Shown here: one piece after another, positions 33,313 through 44,734 of the stretch
How the letters are laid out: each line of letters opens with the position of its first letter
Numbering within the stretch: the first letter of the stretch is position 1
Source: an uncultured Brachybacterium sp.
GTDB taxonomy: Bacteria > Actinomycetota > Actinomycetes > Actinomycetales > Dermabacteraceae
Assembly (NCBI RefSeq): GCF_947500705.1
Contig: NZ_CANMSY010000010.1
Location: 1-64,000 of the forward strand
Length of the DNA stretch: 64,000 nt
Direction: 5' to 3'
The notes under the pieces: generated by a model
The model's input: only the letters and a program-made list of their open reading frames with translations
What the model was told of the DNA's origin: nothing
The model's database searches: none
Made by a program: the position numbers and the translations under genes

Positions 33313-34824
33313 GTGCCGCATCGACCCGTCTCCCTGCTCGCCCCACGTGGATCGGTCGCGGCTGATGCGCTGCGTGCAGGCATCGATGCCCTGCTCGCCG
33401 ACCAGGAGGGTGGGGTGCCGCTCGAGTTCCCTCCGGAGGTGCTCGCTGCCGCGCAGCAGGCGGCCGGCCGCGCCACCTCGCTCGAGGAGCGCACCGATCG
33501 CACGGACGTCCCCTTCCTCACCCTGGATCCCGAGTCCTCCACGGATCTCGACCAGGCGATGCACCTCGAGCGCACGGACGGCGGCTTCCGGGTGCTCTAT
33601 GCGATCGCGGACGTGCCGTGGTTCGTCGACCTCGACGGCCCGGTCGACCACGAGGCGCGCCGTCGCGGCGAGACCCTCTACCTCCCGGACCGTCGGATCC
33701 CCCTGCACCCCGAGGTGCTCTCCGAGGGGGTCGCCTCGCTGCTGCCCGAGCAGCCCACCCCCGCCTTCGTCTGGGTGCTCGACCTCGACGCCGCCGGCGA
33801 GCTGACCGGAATCGATCTCGAGCGGGCCCAGGTCCGCTCGATCCGGAAGCTCGCCTATGACACGGTGCAGGAGGAGATCGACCGCGGCGAGGGGCACCCG
33901 ATGATGCTCCTGCTGCAGGAGATCGGGGCGCTGCGCACCGCGCTCGAGGCGGAGCGCGGGGGTGCGAGCCTCAACGTCCCCGAGCAGGAGGTCGTCGCGG
34001 AGAACGGTCAGGTGCGCCTGCAGTGGCGTCGCCCGAACCCGATCGAGGATGCGAACGCGCAGATCTCCCTGATGACCGGCATGGCCGCCGCCCGGCTGAT
34101 GATCGAGCACGGAGCGGGGATCCTGCGCACCATGCCTCCCGCGGAGCAGTCCGCCGTGGACCGCTTCCGCCGTCAGACAGAGGCGCTCGGCAACCCCTGG
34201 CCCGCCGAGCAGACCTACGGCGACTTCCTGCGCTCGCTGGACTGGCGCGAGCCGGTGCACCTGGCGCTGCTGAACCAGGCCACCTCGCTCTTCCGCGGGG
34301 CTTCCTACGCCGCCTTCACCACCGTGGAGGAACTGTCCGAGGATCACACGCAGTCGGCGATCGCCGCGCCCTACGCCCACACCACCGCGCCGCTGCGTCG
34401 CCTGGTGGATCGCTTCGTGCTGCTGGTCTGCCATGCCCACGCGAGCGGGACCGCGCCCGCGCCCGAGCTGCTCGCCGCGCTCGGGGAGATTCCCGGGGCG
34501 ATGCGGGCCACCGGTGCACAGGCCGGGAATCTTGAACGGGCCGCCCTGGAGCTGGTCGAGGCGATGGCGCTCGCCGCGTGGGAAGGCGAGGAGCTCGACG
34601 CCTCGGTCATCGAGCGCCGCGAGGCGACCGAGTCGGAGAACGGCGACGGCGCCCCGACCCGCGTCGAGGTGCAGCTGACCGATCCGCCCGTCACCGCCTG
34701 GGTGCCGATGGATGCGATGGTCGGCGAGCGGGTGCGGGTGCGGCTGGCATCGGTGGATCAGGCCACGCGCCGGGTCGAGTTCGTCGCGGCCGACGCGCCA
34801 GCGGCCGACGGAGACCGGGCGTGA
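33313..34824 (+). CDS. RNB-domain ribonuclease (RNase II/R family)
   Basis: A 503-residue exoribonuclease-like protein. The RNB core starts FLTLDPESSTDLDQAMHLER, with the Asp cluster that binds Mg, then YAIADVPWFVD and RRRGETLYLPDRRIPLHP, and the late PYAHTTAPLRRLVDRF. It lacks an N-terminal cold-shock domain and has only a short C-terminal beta domain, so it is the compact actinobacterial form. GTG start with AGGAGG 5 bp upstream. It overlaps the following unknown gene as GTGA, implying a linked function in RNA turnover. Confidence 0.92.
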   Translation: MPHRPVSLLAPRGSVAADALRAGIDALLADQEGGVPLEFPPEVLAAAQQAAGRATSLEERTDRTDVPFLTLDPESSTDLDQAMHLERTDGGFRVLYAIADVPWFVDLDGPVDHEARRRGETLYLPDRRIPLHPEVLSEGVASLLPEQPTPAFVWVLDLDAAGELTGIDLERAQVRSIRKLAYDTVQEEIDRGEGHPMMLLLQEIGALRTALEAERGGASLNVPEQEVVAENGQVRLQWRRPNPIEDANAQISLMTGMAAARLMIEHGAGILRTMPPAEQSAVDRFRRQTEALGNPWPAEQTYGDFLRSLDWREPVHLALLNQATSLFRGASYAAFTTVEELSEDHTQSAIAAPYAHTTAPLRRLVDRFVLLVCHAHASGTAPAPELLAALGEIPGAMRATGAQAGNLERAALELVEAMALAAWEGEELDASVIERREATESENGDGAPTRVEVQLTDPPVTAWVPMDAMVGERVRVRLASVDQATRRVEFVAADAPAADGDRA

Positions 34825-35606
34825 CCGAAGCGGCCGCCGGCCGCGAACTCGTCGCCCTGCCTCGTGCAGCGGTCCTCATGCTCTGGACCGCCACCTATCT
34901 CCGCGGCGACCTGGGGCCGGATGATGCGGCGCAGATGAGCTACGGCGTGGGCCGCTCCGGTCCCAGCGGCCAGGGCGAGGACCTCTTCGAGTGGATGAGC
35001 GGCCTGCGCCGCCTGCCCCTGGCCCAGCTGCGACTGGTGCTGCCCGTCCCCGGCCGGCTCGCCGGGCTGGTGGGACCGCCTGCGGCGATCGGACCTGCGC
35101 TCGAGGCGGAGCAGGCGCTCGTGGTCACCGCCGCGGGGATCGCCGACCACACGCTGATCCCGCTGCTCACCGATATCGAGGTCGAGGGACGGCCGGTCAG
35201 CGCTGTGACCTGGCTGAAGGTTCCCGCCCCGCTCGGGGCGCAGGTCCCGCCCGCTGCGAGTTCGGGCAGTGCCCGGGAGGGGCTGCTGCTTGCCCTGCGC
35301 CGCGCCGCCGGGGGGAGCATCGAGCTGGACCTGGTGCCCGACGAGCCGGTCGAGCCGGCCCGCATCCCGCCCAGCTGGATCTCGACCGCGCTCCCCCTGC
35401 ACCTGGACCCGTCGGCCGCGCATCTGCTGGTGCTCGCGGCCCGTACTCTGCTGCTCACCCGCTCGGAAATCGACGACGGTCACGGCCACACCGTGGGCCT
35501 GGCCGAAGCGCTCGCGCGGCGCGGTCTGCTCGATGAGCTGCAGGAGGCGGCCCGTGATGCCCTCGTCGAGACCATCGAGCGGATCGTCGCCGCGGAGACG
35601 GGCTGA
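34821..35606 (+). CDS. conserved hypothetical protein coupled to the RNB ribonuclease
   Basis: A 261-residue protein that I do not recognise. It is rich in Ala, Leu and Pro, without membrane segments, signal peptide or a known motif. Regularly placed stretches such as LAQLRLVLPVPGRLAGLVGP and DHTLIPLLTDIEVEGRPVS suggest an alpha/beta fold. The GTG start overlaps the ribonuclease stop. The conserved pairing hints at a role near RNA processing, but nothing in the sequence proves it. Confidence 0.75.
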   Translation: MTEAAAGRELVALPRAAVLMLWTATYLRGDLGPDDAAQMSYGVGRSGPSGQGEDLFEWMSGLRRLPLAQLRLVLPVPGRLAGLVGPPAAIGPALEAEQALVVTAAGIADHTLIPLLTDIEVEGRPVSAVTWLKVPAPLGAQVPPAASSGSAREGLLLALRRAAGGSIELDLVPDEPVEPARIPPSWISTALPLHLDPSAAHLLVLAARTLLLTRSEIDDGHGHTVGLAEALARRGLLDELQEAARDALVETIERIVAAETG

Positions 35607-35631
35607 CCGCGCCCCGAGGGCAGCAGAGAGG

Positions 35632-35657
35632 CGGACAGCCGCACTTGCGGCCGTCCG
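35632..35657. terminator. bidirectional terminator-like hairpin
   Basis: CGGACAGCCGC and GCGGCCGTCCG pair over 11 positions with one mismatch around ACTT, between convergent genes (unknown protein and glgA). Confidence 0.6.
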
Positions 35658-35700
35658 ACCCTCCGCCATCCGGGACAGAGGCGCTCATAGGCGAACGCGC

Positions 35701-36894
35701 TCAGGAGCTCTGTGCGAGCACCGTCCGGTAGACCTCCAGGGTGCGCTCGGCGATCGAGGTCCAGGAGAAGTGCTCGGCCGCCCGGCGTCGGGATGCCTCG
35801 CCCATCTCCTTCGCCCGCACGGGATCGGAGACCATCTTCACCAGCGCATCGCGGGTGTCCGCGATGAACTTCTCGGGGTCCACGGGGGTGCCGGTGCCAT
35901 CGGTGACCTGCTCGAGCTGGACCAGGTAGCCGGTCTCGCCGTCGACCACCACCTCCGGGATGCCGCCGGTGGCGGAGGCGACCACGGGGATGCCGCAGGC
36001 CATCGCCTCGAGGTTCACGATCCCGAGCGGCTCGTAGATGCTCGGGCACGCGAAGGTGGTGGCATGGGTGAGGATCTGGGTGAGCTCGTGCCGGGGCAGC
36101 ATCTCGGTGATCAGGTGCACGTTGCCGCGCTCCTCGGCGAGCTCCTCGACCAGCGTGCTGACCTCCTGTGCGATCTCCGGGGTGTCCGGGGCGCCGGCGC
36201 ACAGCACCACCTGGTAGTCGCGGGGAAGATCCCGCACCGCGCGCAGGAAGTAGGGCAGCCCCTTCTGGCGGGTGATCCGGCCGACGAACACGATCGTCGG
36301 CGCCTCGGGATCGATCCCGCGGGAGGTCAGCGCGGAGGTCTCCGGGTTCGGGGACCACGACTCGATGTCGATGCCGTTGTGGACCACGTGGACCTTCGCG
36401 GGATCCACCCTCGGATAGGACCGCAGGATGTCCTCTCGCATCCCCGCCGAGACCGCGATGACTCCAGCGGCTCCCTCGTAGGCGGTGCGCTCGGCGAAGG
36501 AGCTCACCGCATAGCCGCCGCCGAGCTGTTCGGCCTTCCAGGGCCGCAGCGGCTCGAGGGAATGGGCGGAGAGCACATGCGGGACGCCGTGCAGCAGCGA
36601 GCCCATGTGGCCGGCGAAGTTCGCGTACCAGGTGTGGGAGTGGAGGAGGTCTGCGCCCGCGCAGTCCGCCGCGATCAGCAGGTCCGTGCCCAGCGTCGAG
36701 AGCGCGGCATTGGCGCCCGCGAGCTCGGCAGGGGTCGAGTAGGAGGTGGTCCCCTCCTCGTCACGCTGGGCGCCGAAGGCCCGCACGCGCACCTCGATGT
36801 GCGGGCGCAGCACCTTCGTCAGCTCGGCGACATGGACGCCGGCACCGCCGTACACCTCGGGCGGATACTCCTTGGTCAGCAGATCGACACGCAT
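35701..36894 (-). CDS. glgA: glycogen synthase GlgA (GT4, actinobacterial type)
   Basis: A 397-residue GT4 glycosyltransferase. The N-terminal loop KEYPPEVYGGAGVHVAEL binds the nucleotide sugar, and the C-terminal half contains FVGRITRQKG and the E-x7-E motif in CPSIYEPLGIVNLEAMACG. The length fits actinobacterial ADP-glucose glycogen synthases (GlgM-like) rather than the longer GT5 enzymes. AAGGAG lies 6 bp before the ATG. It faces glgC, its ADP-glucose supplier, across a short divergent promoter. In mycobacteria the same enzyme class also makes maltose-1-phosphate; this window cannot decide between the two. Confidence 0.93.
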   Translation of the reverse strand: MRVDLLTKEYPPEVYGGAGVHVAELTKVLRPHIEVRVRAFGAQRDEEGTTSYSTPAELAGANAALSTLGTDLLIAADCAGADLLHSHTWYANFAGHMGSLLHGVPHVLSAHSLEPLRPWKAEQLGGGYAVSSFAERTAYEGAAGVIAVSAGMREDILRSYPRVDPAKVHVVHNGIDIESWSPNPETSALTSRGIDPEAPTIVFVGRITRQKGLPYFLRAVRDLPRDYQVVLCAGAPDTPEIAQEVSTLVEELAEERGNVHLITEMLPRHELTQILTHATTFACPSIYEPLGIVNLEAMACGIPVVASATGGIPEVVVDGETGYLVQLEQVTDGTGTPVDPEKFIADTRDALVKMVSDPVRAKEMGEASRRRAAEHFSWTSIAERTLEVYRTVLAQSS

Positions 36895-37016
36895 GTCAGG
36901 CTCCTTCTCATGGGCTGGAACGGGTTCTCATGGGCAGGATCAGGCCGTCGGACAGCGTCCAGGATGCTTTGCAGTCCGAAGGACGAAGTCCGGCGTGATA
37001 GGTGCCACTTCTGGAC

Positions 37017-37022
37017 TATCCT
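37017..37022 (+). promoter_or_regulatory. putative -10 box for a leaderless glgC transcript
   Basis: TATCCT at 37017-37022 lies so that transcription would begin at or next to the A of the glgC ATG (37029). No Shine-Dalgarno sequence precedes that ATG. Leaderless mRNAs are common in actinobacteria. Confidence 0.5.
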
Positions 37023-37028
37023 CGCACC

Positions 37029-38266
<1,238 letters not shown>

Positions 38267-38270
<4 letters not shown>

Positions 38271-38959
38271 CCGTTGCGGCGGCGACCGATCCCACCGCCC
38301 GCCCGGTGACCGGCCTGCTGGTCTCCGACGTCGATTCGACGTTCCTCACCCAGGAGGTGATCGAGCTCGTCGCGGAGCATGCCGGGGTGCGGGATCAGGT
38401 CGAGGAGATCACCACCGCGGCGATGCGCGGCGAGCTCGACTTCGCCCAGTCCCTGCGCGCCCGGGTGGCGCTGCTCGAGGGGCTCGACGAGTCGGTGCTC
38501 GCCGCTGTCCGGGGAGTGCTGATCCCGACCCCGGGCGCGCTCGAGCTGGTGCGTCGTGCGAAGGCGGCCGGCTGGGTGACGGCGCTGGTCTCCGGCGGCT
38601 TCCACGAGGTCATCGATGAGCTCGCCGCGGAGATCGGTATCGATCACGTGCGCGCCAACCGCTTCGAGATCACGGGCGGCCGCTTCACCGGGCGGGTGTC
38701 CGGACCGATCATCGACGGCACGGCCAAGCGTCGCGCCCTCGAGGAGTTCGCGGCGCAGCATCAGGTGCCCACCGCCCGGATCATCGCCCTGGGCGACGGT
38801 GCGAACGACCGCGAGATGCTGGAAGCGGCCGGCACCGGGATCGCGTTCCGGGCCAAGCCCGCACTGCGGGAGATCGCCGACGTGGAGATCGACGGGGAGT
38901 CGCTCCTGGACGCCTGGCCGCACCTCGAGAGCGCTGCGGGGACCACCGCCTTCGGATGA
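38267..38959 (+). CDS. serB: phosphoserine phosphatase SerB
   Basis: A 230-residue HAD phosphatase that performs the last step of serine synthesis. Motif I is SDVDST (D-x-D-x-T), motif [10 protein letters not shown], the Lys in [10 protein letters not shown] and motif [12 protein letters not shown]. There is no N-terminal ACT domain, so it is the short form. GTG start in a GTGA overlap with glgC, an unusual partner for serine synthesis that suggests shared transcription rather than shared pathway. Confidence 0.93.
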
Positions 38960-39030
38960 TCCGTCGCTGAGGTCAGACCTTCACCACCCGGCCTCACGGA
39001 TCGGGGAGTGAAGGTCCCTCCTCGCTCAGA

Positions 39031-39558
39031 TCAGGGGCGGACGATGGTGTGCAGGGTCGCCGACTCCTCCTGCAGCTCGTCCCAGCTGTCCACCCCGCTC
39101 GACAGCACGGCCAGGCCGCCGGTCGGCATCCCGATGCGGGCCTGGGCGACCGCGCCGGCGTCGGAGTCGTCGTCGGCCAGCACCGCGCTGAGGGTCGAGA
39201 TCGTCGGCTCATGGCCGATCACCAGCACCACCGAACGGCGGGCGTCGACACCGTGGACCAGGGCGAGGAGCTCGGCGGCACCGCCCGCGTAGATCTCCTC
39301 ATGGAAGGAGACTTCGCCGTCGAAGCCGGGCATCATCGAGGCCACCGACTCCCAGGTCTGGGTGGTCCGCAGGGCGTCGGAGACCAGCACCCGGGAGACC
39401 TGCACGCTCTGCGCAGCGAGGTACTCCCCCACGAGGCGGGCCTGAGCTTCGCCCTTCTCGGCCAGGGCGCGTGCGTGATCCGGCTGGCCGTATCCGCTCT
39501 CCGCCTTCCCATGACGCATCAGGAGCAGCAGACGACTGTCGGGGTCGGAAGATGACAT
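39031..39558 (-). CDS. SixA-type histidine phosphatase
   Basis: A 175-residue phosphohistidine-type phosphatase with the catalytic LLLMRHGKAE, the second Arg in VSDALRTTQTWE and the second His in LVIGHEPTIS. A short acidic insert (LADDDSDAGA) follows. SixA removes phosphate from histidine phosphotransfer proteins in enteric bacteria; in actinobacteria the substrate is unclear. It lies 45 bp after fabG on the same strand. Confidence 0.9.
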   Translation of the reverse strand: MSSSDPDSRLLLLMRHGKAESGYGQPDHARALAEKGEAQARLVGEYLAAQSVQVSRVLVSDALRTTQTWESVASMMPGFDGEVSFHEEIYAGGAAELLALVHGVDARRSVVLVIGHEPTISTLSAVLADDDSDAGAVAQARIGMPTGGLAVLSSGVDSWDELQEESATLHTIVRP

Positions 39559-39603
39559 GGAGATGCGTTCACGCCTTACGGGATCGATGGTGCGGGTTCT
39601 GGG

Positions 39604-40329
<726 letters not shown>

Positions 40330-40499
40330 TCAGACTCCTGGATGAGAGAGGGGCGGGGCGGATGCCCTCAAGAGGACGATGTCATGCGGTGAGGGAGAAC
40401 GCCTCGGCATGTGCTCGTGCTCTACGATACGGGGCGAGAGAGCGTCGGGATCCATGGGGGGTACCCGTCCACGAACTTCGCCCCGGAAGGTGCTGCCCG

Positions 40500-42290
40500 A
40501 TGGCATATCGATTCAATCCTCCGCCGAACTGGCCGATCGACGATGCCAACTGGAGCCCGCCGCCCGGCTGGCAGCCGGATCCCGCGTGGGGCCCCGCTCC
40601 CGACGGCTGGAACTTCTGGACCGCGTCCGAGCAGGCACCGGCACCGCAGCCGGCAGCTCCCCTCGAGGACGATGCCACCCACGTCGCGTCGACCGATGAG
40701 CAGGCACCTTCCTCTCCCGCAGACGACGACGCCACCCGCCTGGTCTCCACCGGCGAGCAGGCCCCGTCTGCCGAGCAGTCTCCCGCCGCCGAGCAGGGGG
40801 CCGGCGGTCAGCAGGCATCCACCGGGCAGTACGGCTCGGTGAACCCCTACGGGCAGGACCCCGAAGCGCAGGATGCCGCTCCGTCCGTCGACGGCGCACC
40901 CGCATCCCTGACCGATGACCAGAGCGCCTCCGCTCCGACCGGGTCGACCGGTCGCCACGCGGCAGAGCCGTCAGTCGGTGCCGAGCCCGACATCGCTGCG
41001 GCGCCCGCCGTCGGCACGGAGCCGGCAGCGGCTGTTCACGACGATGCCACCCACGTCGCAGACTCCGGGCAGCGCGATGGCATCACGCCCGACGCCAGCG
41101 GCTCCGAGGCTGCGCAGGCGGAGGGTTCCTCCGAGACCGCCGAGTACGAGGGCCCCGATCTCGAGGCAGACCTCGCACAGCAGGCACCGTATGAGTCTGC
41201 GGAGCCTGTCGCCACCGGCGACGGCAGCCAGAACGCCGACGGCTCCCAGGGTGCCGGCTTCGGCATGGCAGCCGGTGCCGCTGCTGCCGGCGGGTTTGCC
41301 GGCGCCACCGCCGCCTCCGGCCAGCAGGACGCTTCCGGCCAGCCCTATGGACAGGCTTCCCCTGCCCAGGGGTACGGCCAGCAGTCCGCAGGCCAGGGCT
41401 ATGGCCAGGATGCGGCCGCCCCCGCCTACGGCCAGGCCTCTCCCGCGCAGGGCTACGGGCAGGCCTCCCCCGCACAGGGCTACGGCCAGGGTTCCGCCCC
41501 CGACTACCCGGGCCAGGGCTCTGCCTCGGAGTACCCCGCACCGGGCTACGGCCAGAACTCACCGGGCATCGACACCGGCTCCGGCTGGACCGCGTCGACG
41601 GGCGCTGGCGAGCCGCCGAAGAAGGGCATCATCCAGCGCTTCTGGTGGGTCGGATGCCTGATCGTGATCATGCTGGTGCTCGCACTGATCGCTGTCGGCG
41701 GCATCTTCCTGTTCAACCGCGCGGGCAGCGACGAGGCCGGTGGCGGTGATCCCACCACCACGCAGGAGGAGGATCCGACGACGGACGAACCCACGGACGA
41801 GGAGACCACCGAGGAAGAGCCCGCCGAGGAGGAGACCACCGAGGAAGAGATTCCGATCCCGACCGATCTCAACACGATCGATCCGGCCGCCGCGGCCGAG
41901 GCGATCGACATCGTGGGACCGGATGGCACCGGCACCATGGCCGTCCACATGGTCTACATGCCCGGCAGTGAGCTGGAGCGGAGCTACGGAGGCGCTGTCG
42001 AGGACGCGGAGCAGGGCGAGTACGTCGTGCTCACCGCCAAGATGACTGTCACCGAAGGTGAGCTGTCCATGAACCCGTTCCAGTTCGACATCCAGACCCC
42101 CTACGGCGGCGCCGTGGAACCGGCCACCGCGAGCTTCGGCCTCAAGGGCTCCGGGACCGACGGCCCGACAGACTTCCAGGCCGGTGAGGAGTACACGCAG
42201 ACGCTCCTCTTCGATGTGAAGCGTGCTGGCGGCAACAAGCTGGTCTTCGACTCCCGTGCCGATGAGTACTCCTGGGATGTCCCTGCGTGA
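40500..42290 (+). CDS. membrane protein with long low-complexity N-terminal region and DUF4352-like outer domain
   Basis: A 596-residue protein. The start MAYRFNPPPNWPIDD continues into a WSPPPGWQPDPAWGPAPDGW motif common in actinobacterial membrane proteins. Residues ~60-290 are acidic and Ala-rich with repeated AEQAPS blocks. Residues ~290-365 hold repeats of GQASPAQGYGQ, rich in Gly, Gln and Tyr and prion-like in character. One membrane segment (VGCLIVIMLVLALIAVGGIF, ~385) is followed by a Glu/Thr linker and a ~140-residue extracytoplasmic beta domain that resembles DUF4352. The ATG follows GGAAGG. It is coupled with the next gene, which begins with the same NPPP motif. Function unknown. 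Confidence 0.8.
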   Translation: MAYRFNPPPNWPIDDANWSPPPGWQPDPAWGPAPDGWNFWTASEQAPAPQPAAPLEDDATHVASTDEQAPSSPADDDATRLVSTGEQAPSAEQSPAAEQGAGGQQASTGQYGSVNPYGQDPEAQDAAPSVDGAPASLTDDQSASAPTGSTGRHAAEPSVGAEPDIAAAPAVGTEPAAAVHDDATHVADSGQRDGITPDASGSEAAQAEGSSETAEYEGPDLEADLAQQAPYESAEPVATGDGSQNADGSQGAGFGMAAGAAAAGGFAGATAASGQQDASGQPYGQASPAQGYGQQSAGQGYGQDAAAPAYGQASPAQGYGQASPAQGYGQGSAPDYPGQGSASEYPAPGYGQNSPGIDTGSGWTASTGAGEPPKKGIIQRFWWVGCLIVIMLVLALIAVGGIFLFNRAGSDEAGGGDPTTTQEEDPTTDEPTDEETTEEEPAEEETTEEEIPIPTDLNTIDPAAAAEAIDIVGPDGTGTMAVHMVYMPGSELERSYGGAVEDAEQGEYVVLTAKMTVTEGELSMNPFQFDIQTPYGGAVEPATASFGLKGSGTDGPTDFQAGEEYTQTLLFDVKRAGGNKLVFDSRADEYSWDVPA

Positions 42291-42805
42291 CCCAGCGCCA
42301 GCGCTTCAATCCGCCGCCCCACTGGCCGGAACCTCCGCATGACGGATGGATCCCGCCGGCGGACTTCCGACCCCAGCACGCCTGGGGTCCGGTACCGGCG
42401 GGATGGAGGCTCTGGCTGAAAGGCTTGCCCGCGGGCCACGGCGAGGCGCCGCTGCAGGACTCCGAGGATGTCCCTGCCAGCGGCGCCCGCCCGCGGTCGC
42501 GAGTGGAGCAGTATCCCGTCGCCGTGCTGAACCCCGGCATGTGGGCGGAGAACCATCTGCAGTCCGAGGACTATGGTTTCCCTCCGGCGAAGCCCCGTAA
42601 GGAGCGGCCACGGCTGCGGCTCGGGGTGACGATCTCGGTCACCGCTCTGGGGTTCGTGGTCGCCGCGCTCACCGCGGTCATGTTCGTGCAGCTGGTCGAC
42701 TTCGCGGTCGAGGATCTGCCCGGGATGATGGCGGAGTCCGCAGGGCACCTGCAGACCGTCGCCCCGGTGACTGAGGCGGGTGCCGCGGCACCGGTCGCCG
42801 AATGA
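42287..42805 (+). CDS. hypothetical membrane protein with NPPPHWP N-terminal motif
   Basis: A 172-residue protein. It begins RFNPPPHWPEPPHDGWIPP, close to the start of the preceding protein, then FRPQHAWGPVPAGW. One membrane segment (VTISVTALGFVVAALTAVMFV, ~110-135) is followed by a short Ala-rich outer tail. The GTG start overlaps the preceding stop as GTGA, and the stop overlaps SURF1 as ATGA. The shared NPPP-W-P motif may recruit a common partner; this is inference. Not recognised as a named family. Confidence 0.72.
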   Translation: MTQRQRFNPPPHWPEPPHDGWIPPADFRPQHAWGPVPAGWRLWLKGLPAGHGEAPLQDSEDVPASGARPRSRVEQYPVAVLNPGMWAENHLQSEDYGFPPAKPRKERPRLRLGVTISVTALGFVVAALTAVMFVQLVDFAVEDLPGMMAESAGHLQTVAPVTEAGAAAPVAE

Positions 42806-43794
42806 CCGACCGCTCCGCCCGTCGACGCATCCTGTTCAGCCGCGAGACCCTGCTAGGGCTGGTTGCCGTGCTGCTCCTGGCCGCGATCTGCGTGCTGCTG
42901 GGCATGTGGCAGTTCGGGCGGTACGAGGACCGCCGCGATGAGGCGGCCGTGGTGGAGGCCAACTATGAGTCCGCCCCGGTGGTGCTCGACCAGGTGATGC
43001 CCGACCCGCAGGCACCGCTGAGCGCCGAGGACGTCTGGACGCCGGTCATCCTGCACGGCAGTTACTGCACCGAGGGCGCCTGCGAGCTGTACGTGCGCAA
43101 TCGCCAGCTCTCCGGTGAAGTGGGGTACTGGCAGCTGGTGCCGTTCCAGGCGGATGACGGCACCACCATGCTGGTGGTGCGTGGCTGGGTGCCGCAGGAG
43201 CCCGACTCCGGCGCCCCCGCACAGCTCGCCCCGGTTCCCGCAGGCGAGCTCTCCCTCACAGTGCGTCTGCGTCCCGCCGAGCCGGTCCTGGACCGCGAGC
43301 CACCGCCGGGGCAGACCCATTCGGTCAACCCCGCGCAGTCCGCCGGACTGATGGGGCTGGAGGATCAGGAGCTGGTCGCCCGGGCCTACGGCGAGCTGGT
43401 GGCGGAGGACCCTGCCTCAGAGCGGCCCGCGTCGCTCCCCGCGCCCGATACCTCCCTCGGACCGCACCTGTCCTACGCCTTCCAGTGGTGGATCTTCGCC
43501 CTGTTCTTCCCTGCTGCCCTGATCTACCGCACCCGTCAGCTCTTCCGAGAACTTGCTGAGGACGAGGAGCAGGAGCAGGCCTCCGCGACCGGACAGCCCG
43601 GTCCCGCAGCGGCGGCGCCGCTGACCCGCCATGACCACGACGAGGAGACGGAGCCGGGCAGCGAGACCGCTGCTGACCCGGCACGTTCGACCCGTCGGCC
43701 CACCGATCACCGCCCCCGCCGTGCGACGCACAGTCGGCGTCGGGGCCAGGACGAGGAGGAAGAGGATGCCCTCATCGATCAACAGGCGCCCTGA
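42802..43794 (+). CDS. SURF1 family protein
   Basis: A 330-residue membrane protein assisting cytochrome oxidase assembly by family analogy. The first membrane segment LLGLVAVLLLAAICVLLGMWQFGRY contains the family W-Q-x-x-R-x motif. The outer domain has YVRNRQLSGEVGYWQLVPF and a VVRGWVP motif as in SURF1, and the second segment is FQWWIFALFFPAALIY near ~235. The C-terminal ~90 residues are acidic and Arg-rich, and the following gene begins within them. Overlap with the previous gene is ATGA. Confidence 0.88.
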   Translation: MTDRSARRRILFSRETLLGLVAVLLLAAICVLLGMWQFGRYEDRRDEAAVVEANYESAPVVLDQVMPDPQAPLSAEDVWTPVILHGSYCTEGACELYVRNRQLSGEVGYWQLVPFQADDGTTMLVVRGWVPQEPDSGAPAQLAPVPAGELSLTVRLRPAEPVLDREPPPGQTHSVNPAQSAGLMGLEDQELVARAYGELVAEDPASERPASLPAPDTSLGPHLSYAFQWWIFALFFPAALIYRTRQLFRELAEDEEQEQASATGQPGPAAAAPLTRHDHDEETEPGSETAADPARSTRRPTDHRPRRATHSRRRGQDEEEEDALIDQQAP

Positions 43795-44599
43795 GCGCCC
43801 TGAGCGTCGCAGCGACCCGAGGTCCCGGTTCCTGCCGGGCCCCCGGCCGCGACGCATCGCCCACCGCGGATTCGCCCTCGATGGGGCGGAGAACACGATG
43901 CGCGCTTTCGAGGATGCTCTGGCGGCCGGCGCCGACATGCTCGAGACGGACACCCGCGCCACCCGTGACGGGCTGGCCCTGGCCTTCCACGACGAGGATC
44001 TGATCCGGGTCGCCGGAGATGAGCGCCGGATCGATCAGCTCAGCGCGCAGGAGGCCGGCGCGGTGCGGCTCGCCGGTGACGAGCCGCTGGCGATGCTCGA
44101 GGACGTGCTGGACACCTTCCGCGACGTCCCGATCAATGTGGACATCAAGAATGCCGCCGCCATCGGTCCTGCAGTCGCTGCGATCGCGCGGACCCGCAGC
44201 GCCGACCGGGTCTGCGTGGCGAGCTTCGAGGGTGACGTGGTCCGCAAGACCGTCGCCACGATCCAGGCCGCCACCGGGACGCTGCCGGTGCGCAGCCCTT
44301 CCCGCGGCGTGATCGGCAGCTTCCTCGCGGCCCGTGCCGTGGAGGCGCCCGCGCCCGTCATCCGTAGGATCCTCGCCCCCTACGGCGCGCTGCAGGTGCC
44401 TCCCGTCTACCAGGGGATCCCGGTGGTCACCCCGGCGAATGTCGCCGCTGCGCACCGGGCCGGGTGCGAGGTGCATGTCTGGACCATCGATGATGCCCCG
44501 ACCATGCAGGAGCTCCTGGTCATGGGGGTGGATGGTATTATCACCAATCGGGTCGATCTGCTCTCCGAGCTGCTCACGAATTCTCCCGGCAGCCTCTGA
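43766..44599 (+). CDS. glycerophosphodiester phosphodiesterase
   Basis: A 277-residue GDPD enzyme that hydrolyses glycerophosphodiesters. RIAHRGFALDGAENTMRAF carries the His and Glu residues of the active site, LETDTRATRDGLALAFHDEDL the second His, and HVWTIDDAPTMQELLVMGVDGIITN the C-terminal part of the TIM barrel. I choose the ATG at 43766, with GAGGAAGAGG upstream, although it lies inside the SURF1 gene (29-bp overlap). No signal peptide, so it is probably cytosolic. Confidence 0.92.
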   Translation: MPSSINRRPERPERRSDPRSRFLPGPRPRRIAHRGFALDGAENTMRAFEDALAAGADMLETDTRATRDGLALAFHDEDLIRVAGDERRIDQLSAQEAGAVRLAGDEPLAMLEDVLDTFRDVPINVDIKNAAAIGPAVAAIARTRSADRVCVASFEGDVVRKTVATIQAATGTLPVRSPSRGVIGSFLAARAVEAPAPVIRRILAPYGALQVPPVYQGIPVVTPANVAAAHRAGCEVHVWTIDDAPTMQELLVMGVDGIITNRVDLLSELLTNSPGSL

Positions 44600-44650
44600 G
44601 ACGCGAGGGCCCCACCTGGGTCCGGGAACAGAACCGGCCCCGTGCGCGTT

Positions 44651-44704
44651 GGCACCTTCGAGTGCCACCACCCCACACACCTCACCGGACGGCACACCGT
44701 CCGG
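44651..44704 (+). terminator. two hairpins ahead of rbpA
   Basis: GGCAC/GTGCC (44651-44666) and a perfect CCGGACGG/CCGTCCGG stem with a CACA loop (44685-44704). They may end the preceding operon or shape the rbpA leader; no T tract follows. Confidence 0.4.
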
Positions 44705-44734
44705 CCGCCATCCCCGGCAGGAAGCGAGAACCGC

